From Elymus sibiricus (Eukaryota > Streptophyta > Magnoliopsida > Poales > Poaceae), in contig CM077674.1 in assembly GCA_039707655.1 (NCBI GenBank), positions 241,291,904 to 241,355,903 of the forward strand: a stretch of 64,000 nucleotides of DNA, given 5' to 3'. The translations under genes were made by a program, and so were the position numbers. This document shows, piece by piece, positions 1 to 10,938 of this stretch. The first letter of the stretch is position 1. The number at the start of each line of letters is the position of its first letter. The notes beneath the pieces are model-generated. The model was not told the DNA's origin. It ran no database searches and was given only the letters and a program-made list of their open reading frames with translations.

Positions 1-68
1 GCATCTCCTTCCTTGATTTCTGCCATTAAGGGAGGCGAGGCGGCAGGGAGAGTAATCCCCCTAGGGCG

Positions 69-75
69 CTATAAG
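69..75 (+). promoter_or_regulatory. Possible TATA box upstream of the B3-like ORF
   Basis: CTATAAG lies about 110 bp before the ATG at 181 and about 210 bp before the ATG at 284. The sequence between is pyrimidine-rich, as in a grass 5' leader. Position and composition are suggestive only; no transcript evidence is available. Confidence 0.3.
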
Positions 76-283
76 AGAGGGAGGGGGGAGTGGCAATCTT
101 CCCCACCCATCTTCTGCCTTCGCCATTTTCCTCCTCCAACCTTTCATTCGTCCTTGCTTCCCTTGAGGCCTACCACTGCGATGGCGAGGGGTGGAGGTCG
201 AGCCCGCGCGTCTGCTTCCGCCTCGAGGGTTCCCTCTTGGAGCTGGACGCGTTCCTCAGTGGTCGTCGTGAGCGCCAGCCCTA

Positions 284-820
284 GTGCCCAGAGCAGAGTC
301 GCCTCCCGCTGCCGTGGAGGGCGTGGCTCCCGAGGACGAGGCGGGCGTGGTGGACGTGGCAGAGTGGCTGCTCCCCCCCTCAGGCGGAAGCCCGCACGGC
401 GGCGGCGGCACAGGAGTCCCACACGGCGGTGGCAGCGCACGAGTTTGTCGTGGGGTTATGCCGCCGGCTTCGCAGTTGGCTTCGCGAGAGAGCAACAGGC
501 CCTTGGGCCTGTGGCTACAGGCGGATGGCTGCTGCAACGGCCCCTCCTGGGTGGCGGCAGAGTTCTCCGCCGCCGGCTCTCTGTTCTTGACGTGGGGGTG
601 GAAGTCGTTCGCCCGCTCCCGTGGTCTAGGGCCGGGGCAGCTTCTCCAGTTCAGGTACGATGGAGCTGCCACACTCTTCGTGAAGTTCTTCGGGGCCTCC
701 GGCGGCCACATCGAATGCTGCATGGAAAGTGAGAGCAGCAGCGGCACCGACTCCAGCAGCGAGAGCGAGAGCGACAAAAGCTCCTCGCGTATCAAGAGTG
801 AAGGCGACGACTCCGACTAG
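284..820 (+). CDS. B3 DNA-binding-domain-like protein, in the antisense-gene slot of element A
   Basis: The 178-residue ORF contains a region from about residue 60 to 150 that resembles the plant B3 DNA-binding fold. Visible hallmarks are GWKSFARSRGLGPGQLLQFRYDG followed by a hydrophobic strand with FVKFFGASGG, the usual tail of a B3 domain. A Ser/Asp/Glu-rich acidic tail follows (about residues 150-178). B3 proteins are plant-specific nuclear transcription factors that bind DNA in the major groove. Residues before about 60 are Gly/Pro/Ala-rich and do not look like B3; two other overlapping frames are open there, so a frameshift near 440-470 or a different true start (ATG at 181) is possible. 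The stop lies 851 bp from the convergent end of pol, close to the spacing of the antisense genes in C (764 bp) and D (927 bp). It may be a captured host fragment rather than a working gene. Confidence 0.55.
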   Translation: MPRAESPPAAVEGVAPEDEAGVVDVAEWLLPPSGGSPHGGGGTGVPHGGGSARVCRGVMPPASQLASRESNRPLGLWLQADGCCNGPSWVAAEFSAAGSLFLTWGWKSFARSRGLGPGQLLQFRYDGAATLFVKFFGASGGHIECCMESESSSGTDSSSESESDKSSSRIKSEGDDSD

Positions 821-1671
821 GCGCATAGTATTGCCCTAGTCGAGCCTTGAAGACGAGCCGTGCTCCGCCTAGGCTCCTCCGTTTAGCTTCCTATATCAAA
901 ACCAATGTAGCCCCATGGGGACATGGAAGATAACTTTGGTATCTAAATGTTTAGCAGTTGCTGTAATTCATACTTTGAATGGACGTATGCATGTTGCTCT
1001 CCTTATTCCATTCTGTCTCTGCATGATTTTCCGTACCCTACGCTTACCGGACACTTGCCGGTGTGCACACCCTTACCGCAAGTACCCGAGGAACAAGTCC
1101 TCAGCAGCTTGCCAGGGGTGCCGCTGCCGGCAAGATCACGCTTGCTGATCATAATGCGGCTACTTAGGTTGTTGAGCGGACTCGAAGCAAAGTAAGAGCG
1201 CAATCGATTACGGCAAGGTTCCTTAGCGTCCAGGTTTCTCATACAAAGGCCAGGATGGGTCAAGGAGAGCCACAACTACAGCAAAGACTTTATTCTAAAG
1301 TTTTGTAACTTAGCTCATTCTTTGCTGTACTTCTTGCCGTAGGGTGATATTTTGAACGCGTCCTTTGGTACCCATGATCGTCACTCTCCCCGGGAAGCTT
1401 GTACGCGAGGAATCCTTCCTTCCTTTAGGAAAAAGAAAGAAGAGAAAAGAGGAGACTGGAACCTTGACGGTTCGTTAACTACCTTATGCAAGGCAAAGAC
1501 TGTAACACAAGACTACACGCAACACATAAATAAATATGCATTTGGACAAATGGTTGTGAAACACTTAGTTTTATTGTGCACGGGATCTGCGCCCGGCTTT
1601 GTACAAAGGTTTACATGCCTTGTCGGCAAACTTGTACAAAATAGGTTGCCGGGCAGCCCGGCAACCGCGCC
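821..1671. other. Non-coding spacer between the B3-like ORF and the end of element A pol
   Basis: No supported gene. The first 200 bp look like a 3' untranslated region of the plus-strand ORF (AT-richer, no long frame). The rest is rich in TTGCCGG/CCGGCAA words that also occur in the 5' LTR of A, and contains a purine-rich run near 1426-1460. Short ORFs here have no recognisable domain. Confidence 0.5.
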
Positions 1672-4600
1672 TTACGGGTAGAACTTACAAAGATGCTCAA
1701 TATTCCATGAGTTAAGCACCGGAGTGCCATCTTCGGTCTCTAGGTGGACTGCGCCGAGCCTAGAGACTCGTACTACCCGGTAAGGGCCCTCCCACTTCGG
1801 CGTCAACTTCTTTTTACTCTTCGTGGATTGAATCCTGCGAAGAACAAGGTCACCTTCCTCAAGGTTCCTGGCATTCACTTTGCGGCTATGGTAGCGGTGC
1901 AAAGCTTGCTGGTACCGTGCAGCACGGACAGCAGCCCGGAAACGATCTTCCTCAAGGAGCGTGGCATCGTCATGCCACAGCTCATCTTGGTCCTCCTCAT
2001 CGAAGCCTAAGACTCGAGGTGACCCGTATTTGAGTTTTGTGGGGAGTACCGCTTCTGCACCATACACAAGGGAGAAGGGTGTCTGGCCAGTGGCTCGATT
2101 TGGTGCCGTTCTGATTGACCAAAGAACCGCCGGCAATTCTTCCACCCAGCGCCTTCCACACTGGTGCAGCTTGTCAAAAGTCCTGGTCTTTAGACCACGC
2201 AGCACTTTTGCATTTGCCCTCTCTACTTGCCCATTGCTTCTTGGATGAGCAATGGAGGCATAGTAGATCTTATTTCCAAGTTCCTGGCAATATGCTGTGA
2301 AGGTGCAGCTCGTGAATTGGGCGCCGTTGTCAATAATGACCCTGTTGGGTACACCAAAACGGGCAACCAATCCTTTGAGGAACTTGATAGCTGACTGTGC
2401 CGTCACCTTTCTAACTGGCTCTACTTCAGGCCACTTTGTAAACTTGTCGATTGCAACGTATAAGAATTCAAAGCCCCCGGTAGCACGGGGGAAGGGGTCG
2501 ATGATGTCGAGCCCCCATACCGAGAAGGGCCAGGAAAGAGGGATGGTTTGGAGGGCTTGAGCTGGTTGGTGGATGTTCTTGGAGTGGAATTGGCATGCTT
2601 CGCACCTGATAACCACCGCCAAGGCATCTTGAAGGGCCGTCGGCCAGTAGAACCCTTGACGGAACGCCTTGCTGACAAGTGTGCGTGACCCAATATGAGA
2701 TCCGCACATCCCTTCATGTATCTCTTCCAACAGCCTTTGTCCATCTTCCCGGGAGATGCACTTCAATTTTACCTCGTTAGGTCTCTTCCTGTACAAGGTG
2801 TTGTCAATAAACTTATACATCCTTGATTGACGGGCCACTCTTTCTGCCTCTTCTTGCTCATCAGGAAGGTCTCCTGTCTGGAGGAATTGGACAATCGGCT
2901 ATGCCCATGCCGGAGCTTGTGGCTCGACGACAAGGACTAAAGGCATTTCTTCCTCTGCGGGAGCACTTGCTTCGACGGCAAGGATCTGGCTTGCTAGATG
3001 CTGCGGCTCATCGGCAAAGGGCGGTTTGTCGGTGGTATCTACTTTCTTGGCGGCTACGGGTAGCTCTGCCAGAAAGTAACCATCAACATCTTGTTTTCTT
3101 TTCTTTGCCAGCTTCGATGGTGTAACGGATGGCTGAGTTAGTTGGAGCACAAAAGTTCCTAGTTCCACAGGCATCTTTTGGGTGGCAAGCTTTGACAGGT
3201 CATCGGCAATCTCATTCCGGGCACGAGGAACATGCTCTGCTTGCAGACCATCAAAGTGCTCTTCCAACTTTCTCACTTCATCGACATATGCCTCCATCAA
3301 AGGGCTTTGGTAATCCTTATTGACCTGCCTCACCACAAGCTACGAGTCACCTCTGATAATCAGTTTCCGGATACCGAGGTCGATTGCAATGCGCAGACCG
3401 GCAAGCAACCCCTCATACTCAGCAGTGTTGTTGGTGGCCTGCTCCCTGGGGAAGTGCATCTGGACCACATACTGGAGGTGCTCTCCGGTGGGTGCGATAA
3501 GTAGCACACCAGCACCAGCGCCTTTCAGCGTGAAAGCACCATCAAAGTACATGACCCAATCGTCAACTGTTTCCTTACCGAGGAGAGAGGTCTCTGGTTT
3601 TTCTTCATCTGGCGTGGGAGTCCATTCTGCAATGAATTCTGCCAAGGCTCTACTCTGGATCATCGAAGTGCTCTCAAATTTCAGATCAAAACTTGATAAC
3701 TCCAGCGCCCACTCCACAATCCTTCCGGTCGCCTCTGGATTTCTCAAGATGCGTTGCAAAGGAAAGCGAGTGACAACGGTGATTGGGTGTGCTTGAAAAT
3801 AATGGCGCAGCGTCCTTGAACCCATGAGAAGGCCAAAAAGCAACTTTTGCACACCAGAGTACCTTGACCTAGCCCCTTGCAGGAGGGAGCTGACAAAGTA
3901 GACTGGGCGCTGCACCATCTTCTTCTTCACGACTTGCTGATCTGGCTGGCTGGCTTGCATAATCTCTGTCTTGTCAGCACCCGACCTTGCCGGAGAAGAT
4001 TTCGGCTCGTCAAGTCGTTGCTCTGCGGTTGCTACCTCTTCCTCATCGGCCTCTCTTTCAGCCACAAGTGCAGCACTAACCACTTGATTCATTGCCGCTA
4101 AATATAGCAGCAACGTCTCTTGCGGCCTGGGCGCGACTAGGACTGGCAGAGAAGACAGGTACTCCTTCAAATCTTGGAGTGCGGCCTCTGCTTCCGGAGT
4201 CCAATTTACTGGACCTGCCTTTTTCAAAATCTTAAAGAATGGCAAGGCGTGCTCTGCTGATTTGGAAATGAACCTGCTGAGGGCGGCAACGCATCCGGCA
4301 AGGCGCCTGACATCCTTGACGCATCTCGGTGCCTCCATCTGCTCAATTGCTCTGATCTTATCGGGGTTGGCTTCAATCCCCCTCTGAGACACGAAGAAAC
4401 CAAGAAGCTTGCCGGATGGAACACCGAACACACACTTCTCGGGGTTGAGCTTCAAGTTAAGCTTACGCAAGTTGGCAAAAGTTTCCTCGAGATCCTGGAT
4501 CAATGTTGACTTGTCTCTGGTTTTGACCACAATGTCATCCATATAAGCTTCCACATTTCTGTGCAGCTGTGGCTCAAAACCAATCTGGACCGCTCTGGCA

Positions 4601-6069
4601 AAGGTTGCTCCGGCACTCTTCAGTCCGAAAGGCATACGGAAAAAGCAGTATGTGCCACATGGAGTGATGAATGCGGCCTTCTCCTCATCTTCCTTGGCCA
4701 TAAAAATCTGATGATAACCAGAATAGGCGTCAAGGAAAGAGAGTAGGTCACATCCGGCAGTGGAGTCTACAATCTGGTCAATGCGCGGCAAAGGGAAAGG
4801 ATCCTTGGGACACGCTTTATTTATATCGGTGAAGTCGATACAAAGCCTCCACTTCCCGTTCGCCTTGCACACCACCACCGGATTGGCTAACCACGTAGGG
4901 TGTAGCACTCCTCTAACAAGGCTTGCTGCTTCTAACTTCTTAATCTCCTCGGCAATGAACTCTTGCCGCTCCAAGGCTTGCTTCCTGATCTTCTGCTTGA
5001 CGGGCCTCACGTGAGGGCAGACAGCAAGGTGGTGCTCAATTACCTCCCTAGGAACATCGGGGATGTCAGATGCTTGCCAAGCAAATACATCGACATTCGC
5101 CCATAGGAAGGCAACGAGCTCGCTTTCCTGCTCGTCGCCGAGAGTGGCACTTATAGAGAAAGTGCCACTCGTCCCACCCTCTTTTGCAGGGACTCGCTTG
5201 GTCGCCGACGCGGAGGCCCTGGATCTCTTGCTCTTGCCGGTAGAGCTCTCTGGTACGTCCTCGACAGGCATGCTGCACTCTGCAGTGTGCTTCCCGGAGT
5301 CCTTCCCAGAGGTCTTGCCGGTCTTCTTCTTTCCTTCCCCGGGAGCTCTGGTGGCAGGGGCAAGCGCCTCGATGGCAGCTGCTGCCGCCGCCTCTCGGTA
5401 TAGCTTGTGGGCGTAGATGATTGCATCCTTGTGATTTGACTTGAGGGTGAGGACCCCCATCGGCCCCGGCATCTTGATAACGTTGTACGCATAGTGCGAC
5501 GCGGCCATAAACTTTGCCAGGGTTGGGCGGCCTAGAATCCCATTGTACGGCAGCGGCATCTTGACAACGTCGAAGGTAATCTTCTCCGTCTGATAGTTGA
5601 GCTCGCCACCGAACGTGACCGGCAACGTGACTTGGCCCTTTGGCTTGTTCCTCCCTGGACTGATCCCTTGGAAACTTCCTGTCTCCTCAAGATCCTTGTC
5701 GGGGATCTGCAGCCTCTTGATCACGTCTGGAGAGATCAAGTTCAAGCTAGCCCCACCGTCAACCAGCATCTTTTTCACCTTGAGGTTGCGAATTGTTGGC
5801 AAGACCAACAACGGCAAACACCCGACTGCAGTAGTGCGGTCAGGGTGGTCCTCGGCGTCAAAGACGATGGGCGAGTGCGACCACTTGAGTGGCTTCTGTG
5901 CCTCCATCACCGGTTCTGCTGCATCGACTTCGCGGATTCACTTCTTTAGTTGCCGGTGCGAGGAGTGCAAAGATGCGCTTCCGTCAACACACATGGCATC
6001 CACCGCATTTTGAAATTCCTTGCCGGACCCACTTCCGTCCTCATCACTATCATCCTCTTCTTGTTGGCC
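1672..6069 (-). pseudogene. pol: Element A pol: protease, reverse transcriptase, RNase H, integrase (decayed)
   Basis: Reading right to left in one frame. An aspartic protease follows the linker (LVDGGASLNLIS near 5780, active-site DGGAS). Reverse transcriptase has AYSGYHQIF, MPFGLKSAGATFARA and AYMDDIVVK, so the catalytic motif is MDD in place of the usual V/YDD. RNase H starts with YFDGAF, includes NNTAEYEGLLAG and breaks after RGDS. Integrase has an HHCC-like zinc finger (HEGMCGSHIG and CEACQFH), D in GLDIIDPF, D in IIDNGAQF, and E in NGQVERAN. Three in-frame stops break it: TGA at 5938-5940 before protease, TAG at 3340-3342 inside RNase H, and TAG at 2899-2901 just before integrase. The TAG at 2899 aligns with an intact CAG glutamine codon in element C (WAQPI). 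Unlike C and D, A keeps CAG at the protease/RT junction codon (5128-5130). Confidence 0.85.
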
Positions 6070-8116
6070 CTAAGCAGCATTCTCTTTTGGCTGCTTGGCC
6101 TTGCCGTGGCGGCCTCCGCGGCCACCATGGTCTTGCTTGCCGGACCCACCGGCACCATCTTGGGCCTTCTCCTTGTCTCGCTTCTCGTACTCTTGCTTCT
6201 GCTTTTCAGCAAGTTGCTCTACTTGTCGACATTGTTGGAGATCATGGCCCTTGGTGCGGTGGATCTTGCAGTATGGCCCACCGATCTTGCCAGCCTTCTC
6301 GCCTGCCGCAGCCTCCTGGCAAGCATCGCACCTGGCAACCTCGTTGCCGGGGATGTCTGCCTTCGGCTTCTTGGTGGCGTTGGTGTCACTGGAGCTCTCG
6401 ACGGCCAGTACTGTCTTGTTCCTGTGCTTTCTATTGCGCTTTCTGCTCTTCTTCTGTGGGGTTGATGCGTCGTCGTCCTCGGAGTCGACGTCGGCACCCG
6501 CATCTTCCCCGGGGAGTCGCCTCCCTTCCTCAGCACGTGCACACCTATCCGCCAAGGCGTATAGATTGATGATGGTCTTGACCTGCTCGACATTCATCTC
6601 TGAACACATCCTGCGGTTGCGCACGTTCATGTGTAACGCGGCAACAACAGCTGCGGGATGGATGTCGGGGATGTTGCGGTGCACACGGCTGAACCGTTGT
6701 ATGTACTTGCGGAGGTTCTCTCCATCCCTTTGGGAGATCACCTGCAAATCGCTGGGCTGACCCGGGAGCTTGTGGCCACCCTGGTAAGCACCAACGAAAT
6801 GATGGCATAGATCCACCCAGGAAGAGATGGAGCCCTCAGGCAGGTTCATCAACCACGACCTGACGTTGGGCCGAAGCGCCAATGGGAAGTAGTTGGCAAG
6901 CCCTTTCTCGTCCCATCCCCCGACAGCCTCCACCGTGATGGTGTAGATGCCAAGGAACTCGGTTGGGTTGAGCGTGCCGTCGTACTTGTCGGGCAGCTCT
7001 GGCTTGAAGGCTCGGACGGCCAGCGAACTTGCCGCAGCTCACGGGTAAACGCTGGGCACCCCACATCATAGGGCAAGTACCCAGCGGCTACCGGAGCGGG
7101 CACGTTCACTGCTGGCCTGGCACGGTCGTCAGATTGACGACGTGCTTCCCGGCGCCGCTCGATCTTCGTGCGGGCGTCTTCGTCGCACTACTCGCGGAGC
7201 ACTTGGCGCTGATCTTGGCGGCACCGCGGATCTGATGAAGCCATGGACAACACGTCATGGTCATTTGACCGGCGGGCTGGCTGCTGCGTCGGTGGGGGGT
7301 GCCGAGGCGACTGCACCGTTTGCGCGGCGTCTCCGGCAAGGTAGTCGGATGGTCCTGCCAACATGGTGGGTGGTCGCCGCGAGGGCCCCACGTCTTGTGT
7401 TTTGCCGGGATCGGCAAAACTGATGAGACTCTGAATGGTGGATCTCCATTCGTCCATCTTGTCTGGGCTTGGCGGGAAGTTCAAAAGTATTTGAACTCGT
7501 GCCATGGCCTCGGCCGCCATGGTTGGCATGGCTGGGAGCACAGAATGAGGCGTCGCTCGACTCCTGGCCGAGCCAGAAGGAGCTTCGTTACGTCTGTGCC
7601 GCCGTGGCTTATGCTCGCCAATAGGTAGACGTGGTGGTGGCGGCGGCGCTCCGTGAGCAATCGGAAGTTGCTGCACGGGGATCCCGCCATGCGGTCATCT
7701 GGAACCGCCAGCAACGTGGGGGAGCGTGTCGTGCCCATCTTGCGATGGTCGCGGCATACGCCTTCCCGCACCGTTGTTGGACGTCGCCGCCACGTTCTGA
7801 GATGTTGCGGCGGCTGGGTTCTGGGACGTTGCGGCGGCTGGGTTCTGGGTGGCAGCAGTATGAACTATATTACTATGATGACTTCGCTCACCAGGATGTC
7901 TCGGAGGTTGACCGGCTGCGACGTCACCGGTCCTGTGGCTAGGCTCAGCATCGTGGCGGGGTGCTGGGCACCCGCACCACTCGCGCGTCCAGCGCCGCCC
8001 GTCCCAACCGTAGCGGCCGCACCGGCTGCGCCGCCTGCACCACCGGCGGTCGCCTGGGGAGGTGGCTTGGACGCGGTAGGAGCCTTCGTGGCTCCACTCT
8101 TTTTCTTCGGCACCAT
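6070..8116 (-). pseudogene. gag: Element A gag polyprotein (decayed)
   Basis: Begins with ATG at 8116, 60 bp inside the primer-binding site. The N-terminal part is Lys/Ala/Pro/Gly-rich. A frameshift between about 7860 and 7680 moves the frame, a TAG at 7188-7190 interrupts it, and another frameshift near 7030 precedes the capsid-like core. The core resembles the retrotransposon gag family: GLANYFPLALRPNVRSWLMN, then SWVDLCHHFVGAY, and a helical region with QRDGENLRKYIQRFSRV. A basic Lys/Arg region follows, then a CxxC...CxxH-like stretch (RCDACQEA, YCKIHRTKGHDLQQC) that may be a nucleic-acid-binding knuckle. It ends at TAG 6070-6072, after which the same frame continues into protease/pol, so that stop is probably a mutation of a former gag-pol fusion. 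Non-functional in this copy. Confidence 0.8.
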
Positions 8117-8176
8117 CGACGAAGACGATGAAGTTGGTACTCACACTACCAAAGAACTGGTTTGTGACACACACAG

Positions 8177-8194
8177 CCCCTGCCTGGCACGCCA
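8177..8194 (-). other. Element A primer-binding site
   Basis: On the minus strand this reads TGGCGTGCCAGGCAGGGG, four bases inside the end of the 5' LTR. It starts with TGG as expected for pairing to the CCA end of a tRNA primer. The tRNA identity is not assigned. Confidence 0.7.
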
Positions 8195-8198
8195 AAGA

Positions 8199-9123
8199 TG
8201 TCGTGGAAAACGACTATCTATGGGACCGAACGGGTCCCTTTGCGATTCGGCTCAGGGGACGTGCACGGGACAAAGAGCAGGTCTTTAGTAAGTGCTAGAA
8301 CACACGGGGGATTTATCCAGGTTCGGGCCGCTATGAGCATAAAACCCTACTCCTGCTCTGTAGTTGATCGAATATGAACTCTGGTTACAGGGAGCGCCGT
8401 TTTCCGGCAAGGTGCTCGCGAAAATGCAGCTACAGCGTGTAATTGAGCTGGGTGTCGACCGTTCTACCTGTAGCCGTGGGCCTCCTTTTATAGGCCAAGG
8501 GGTTACCACAATGGCTAATACGGTCATTACAGAGGGTGAGCAGTGACGTGCACCGTCATCTCGCTTATCTTCCAACGGGGTAAGACAAACGCATTTAATG
8601 CACCGTTAGGTGCTACGTTGGGGAGGCGAGGCCTTGGGCAAAAGATATGTACCACCGGTCCTGGCGCCCTCCTGTAATCTCGACACGTCCCAGGGATGGG
8701 TGTCATCAAAGTTAATCTTGGTGTGGCGTGCTGACACGTGCCTTGGCTGGTCATGTTGGCTGCCTGCCCTCTCGACACCTAGCCCACGAGCCTATCTGGT
8801 CGATGGTAAGGTGGAGCGGTGACGGGACAGAACAAGCCTGCTGGCACGGAGCTTGCCGGGCCTTGCTTGCCAGCAAGGGAACTTGCCGGCAACCATAGCC
8901 TTAGTCTTTACCTTGCCGGGGCGAAACTTGCTGGCAGAAATAGCGTCGATCTTCTGTACTTAGAATAGTACTTCTCGATGACCTGCCTTGAGGTCTTCTT
9001 CACGGTCTTGGTGTTGAGTCTTGGTTTGTAGCTATCCTCCGTCAAGCTCTTGCCGGAAGGGAGGCTACAACTGCCTGTGCACAAGTCTGGGTACGAGGGC
9101 ACCCATGTCTTAGTACACCGACA
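8199..9123 (-). repeat. Element A 5' LTR (925 bp)
   Basis: On the plus strand it starts TGTCGTGG and ends CACCGACA, so it has canonical TG...CA ends. It abuts the primer-binding site through a 4-bp spacer. TTGCCGG words are frequent toward the right side. The partner LTR is not in the window. No coding sequence is supported within it. Confidence 0.75.
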
Positions 9124-9274
9124 AGACCCGTGCTAGTGATAAGTAGTAGTAGCGCGGGCCTGCCACCCGCGCTACTACTACCAAGTTAACTGTAGCGTGC
9201 TAGTAGTAGCGTGGCCACCCGCGCTACTACTAGCTAGTTACCCCACACCACTACTAGGGGTTTCCCTAGTAGTG
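9124..9274 (-). mobile_element. Terminal fragment of a CACTA DNA transposon
   Basis: Read on the minus strand from 9274, the sequence begins CACTACTAGGGAAACCCC, a CACTA-type terminal inverted repeat, followed by subterminal repeats built on TAGTAGTAGCGCGGG and its complement. These are typical of CACTA subterminal regions, which bind transposase. Only about 150 bp is present; the body is interrupted by element A at 9123. The terminal 27 bp can also fold back on themselves. Confidence 0.7.
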
Positions 9275-9346
9275 GATGGTGAGAGGGGGAGAGGTACAAT
9301 ATGTGTTTAGTAGGCATGCCTAACTAGATAGGTAGATCGGTCGGTG
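9275..9346. repeat. GA-rich repeat unit, left part of the target of element D
   Basis: Short GA-rich sequence that ends with CGGTG, the left target-site duplication of element D (9342-9346). It continues after D at 48764. A related unit recurs near 49065-49165 (GATGAGAGGGGGAGAGGG ... ATCGATCGGTGTGTG), so D landed in a degenerate tandem array. Confidence 0.65.
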
Positions 9347-9890
9347 TGTCGTGGTTTTGTCACGACAGATGTCCTCATGAAAGGACTTAGTGACGAGGCC
9401 ATCGCACAAAGGTGGAAGCTTAACGGGGTTGATCGGGAAGCGAGAGACACAAGTTTACCCAGGTTCGGCCCCTCTCAATGGAGGTAAAAGCCTACGTCCT
9501 GCTTGATTGTTATTGCTTTGGATCTCGATTACAAGGATGCGGATCCGCTAACCTAGCTCTCGAGAGATTGCAACTTAGTATTTTTGCCCTAGGTGCTCCC
9601 CTCTATATAATAGGTGGAGCCCCTAGATTTACATCAGAGTCCGGGTTGCATTGCTAACCCGTTTCTTACTCTAACTCTACTCATCTTGTTCTCCAAGGTA
9701 AACCTTCTCTTGACCAGTCTTTCCTTTACGAGCCGGCCCACATGACGGGCCGGCCTTTGCATCGGGTCTCCCTTGAGCCGGCCCATTATGGATCCTCAAG
9801 GCCCGGCGGTGAGATAACCCACTGAGCCTCATGGCTCTATGGCTGGGTCATCCTCCTGCCGGGTCTCCACACTGGGAAACATCCCCAACA
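9347..9890 (-). repeat. Element D 3' LTR (544 bp)
   Basis: Plus-strand ends are TGTCGTGG and CCCCAACA (TG...CA). It matches 48220-48763 over its full length with substitutions only, apart from a small scrambled region at the CTATATAAT box. Flanked on the left by CGGTG. Confidence 0.9.
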
Positions 9891-10938
9891 TTAGCCCCCA
9901 GTTTGACTTCGATTTATCCATGTTAAACTCCATCCTGAAAAACAAAAATAAAGGACTAATTGTGAAAAGCTTCATCTCCGAGTCTATTTCTTGAGTCGGC
10001 ATTTTCCGCATCCTTCCAATTTCCATCCCTTGTCCTCAAATATACTTCCTGGGTCAATCATTTTTGCCGGGTTATTTTCCTTCCTCAGACTTAGCAGTTT
10101 CATACTGCTGCTCTGTATGACATCATATCCACTCCCGCAAAATCCGTGCATGACATCATAACGCATCTTTGAGCGGATTGTATTATCTTGCCAGGCATGA
10201 AAATCGAGGAGCCCTTTTAGCCAAAAATTACTGCGCCGCCTGGAGTTTCGCTCCTGCCGTTTCAGGTTCCACCCCGCCTATAAATGGGCTGACGCCCCTC
10301 GAGGCGCACCTTTTACCACTTCTCCCTCTCGCTCATCTTCTTCTTCCTCTCGCCTTCGACACCACTACGCTCCTTCGAGCTCGCCACCATCGGGAACAGA
10401 ACTAGCTACAGCCTCAACGCCGCCGCCGGAGTTTCGTCAAGCACAGCACGGCCGTGCTCGCGACGCTCGGAGACCTCGAACCTCTTCCTGCAGATCTATG
10501 AGTTCCTCATCCTCCATTGTTACTAGTTCATCAGAGCTCGTCAGAGTTCTTCGGTGGTCTTCGCGAACGGTAGCTTGTAGATCTGGGACATCCATGAATC
10601 CTCGTTTGTTAGGTCATAAAATAAATCCGCAATATTTTCATCACTTTATAGATCTTTTACATTGCTTCGAATGAACCTCATTGCGGTTTCGCCCCCATTC
10701 ACGGAAACAGACCAAGGTTTTCATTTCCTTTTCTAGCTATTTTTTAGATCCGAGTAATTTCTCAATTTGCGTAATAACTGTTTGTGGCTTTATGACTTAT
10801 GCACAATTGAATCCTTGATCGTCTTGATGATCATGACCCGGCATTTATACCGACTCGCCATTGTCTTCATGATGACCCGGCAAACTTCTGAATTTTGCCG
10901 GCTCATACTAGTTTCCTGTTTTCTTTGTAGCTGAATCC
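9891..10938 (+). promoter_or_regulatory. Upstream region of the element D antisense gene: TATA-like box and possible leader intron
   Basis: No ORF is supported here. A TATA-like CCTATAAATGG lies at about 10277-10287, followed by a pyrimidine-rich leader. A plausible acceptor TTTCTTTGTAG ends about 8 bp before the ATG at 10939, and a GT near 10569 (GAACG|GTAGCTT) could be its donor. The antisense gene may therefore have its own promoter, separate from the LTR (inference). Confidence 0.4.

Larger units (their letters stand above)
1..9123 (-). mobile_element. Element A: Tat-like Ty3/Gypsy LTR retrotransposon, cut by the window edge
   Basis: Minus-strand Gypsy element with gene order 5' LTR (8199-9123), primer-binding site, gag, protease, reverse transcriptase, RNase H, integrase. 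No second copy of the LTR is visible between 1 and 1671, so the 3' LTR should lie left of the window, or the element is truncated. In relatives C and D of this window an antisense gene follows pol and the 3' LTR lies more than 1 kb beyond its start. The plus-strand B3-like ORF at 284-820 sits in that slot, so I place it inside A (inference). Coding regions carry four in-frame TAG stops, one TGA and at least two frameshifts, so this copy is non-functional. The right end lies against CACTA sequence, which suggests A inserted into a CACTA element. Confidence 0.8.

Noticed and set aside
13..732. Longest ORF over the left edge, Arg/Gly-rich
   Set aside because: It reads GC-rich sequence in a frame with no domain; the B3-like signature is in another frame over the same DNA.
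1003..1671. 3' LTR of element A
   Set aside because: The sequence shares TTGCCGG words with the 5' LTR but no collinear alignment or TG...CA boundary could be found.
9133..9240. CRISPR-like direct repeats
   Set aside because: They are inverted GTAGTAGCGCGGG subterminal repeats of a CACTA element in a plant genome.
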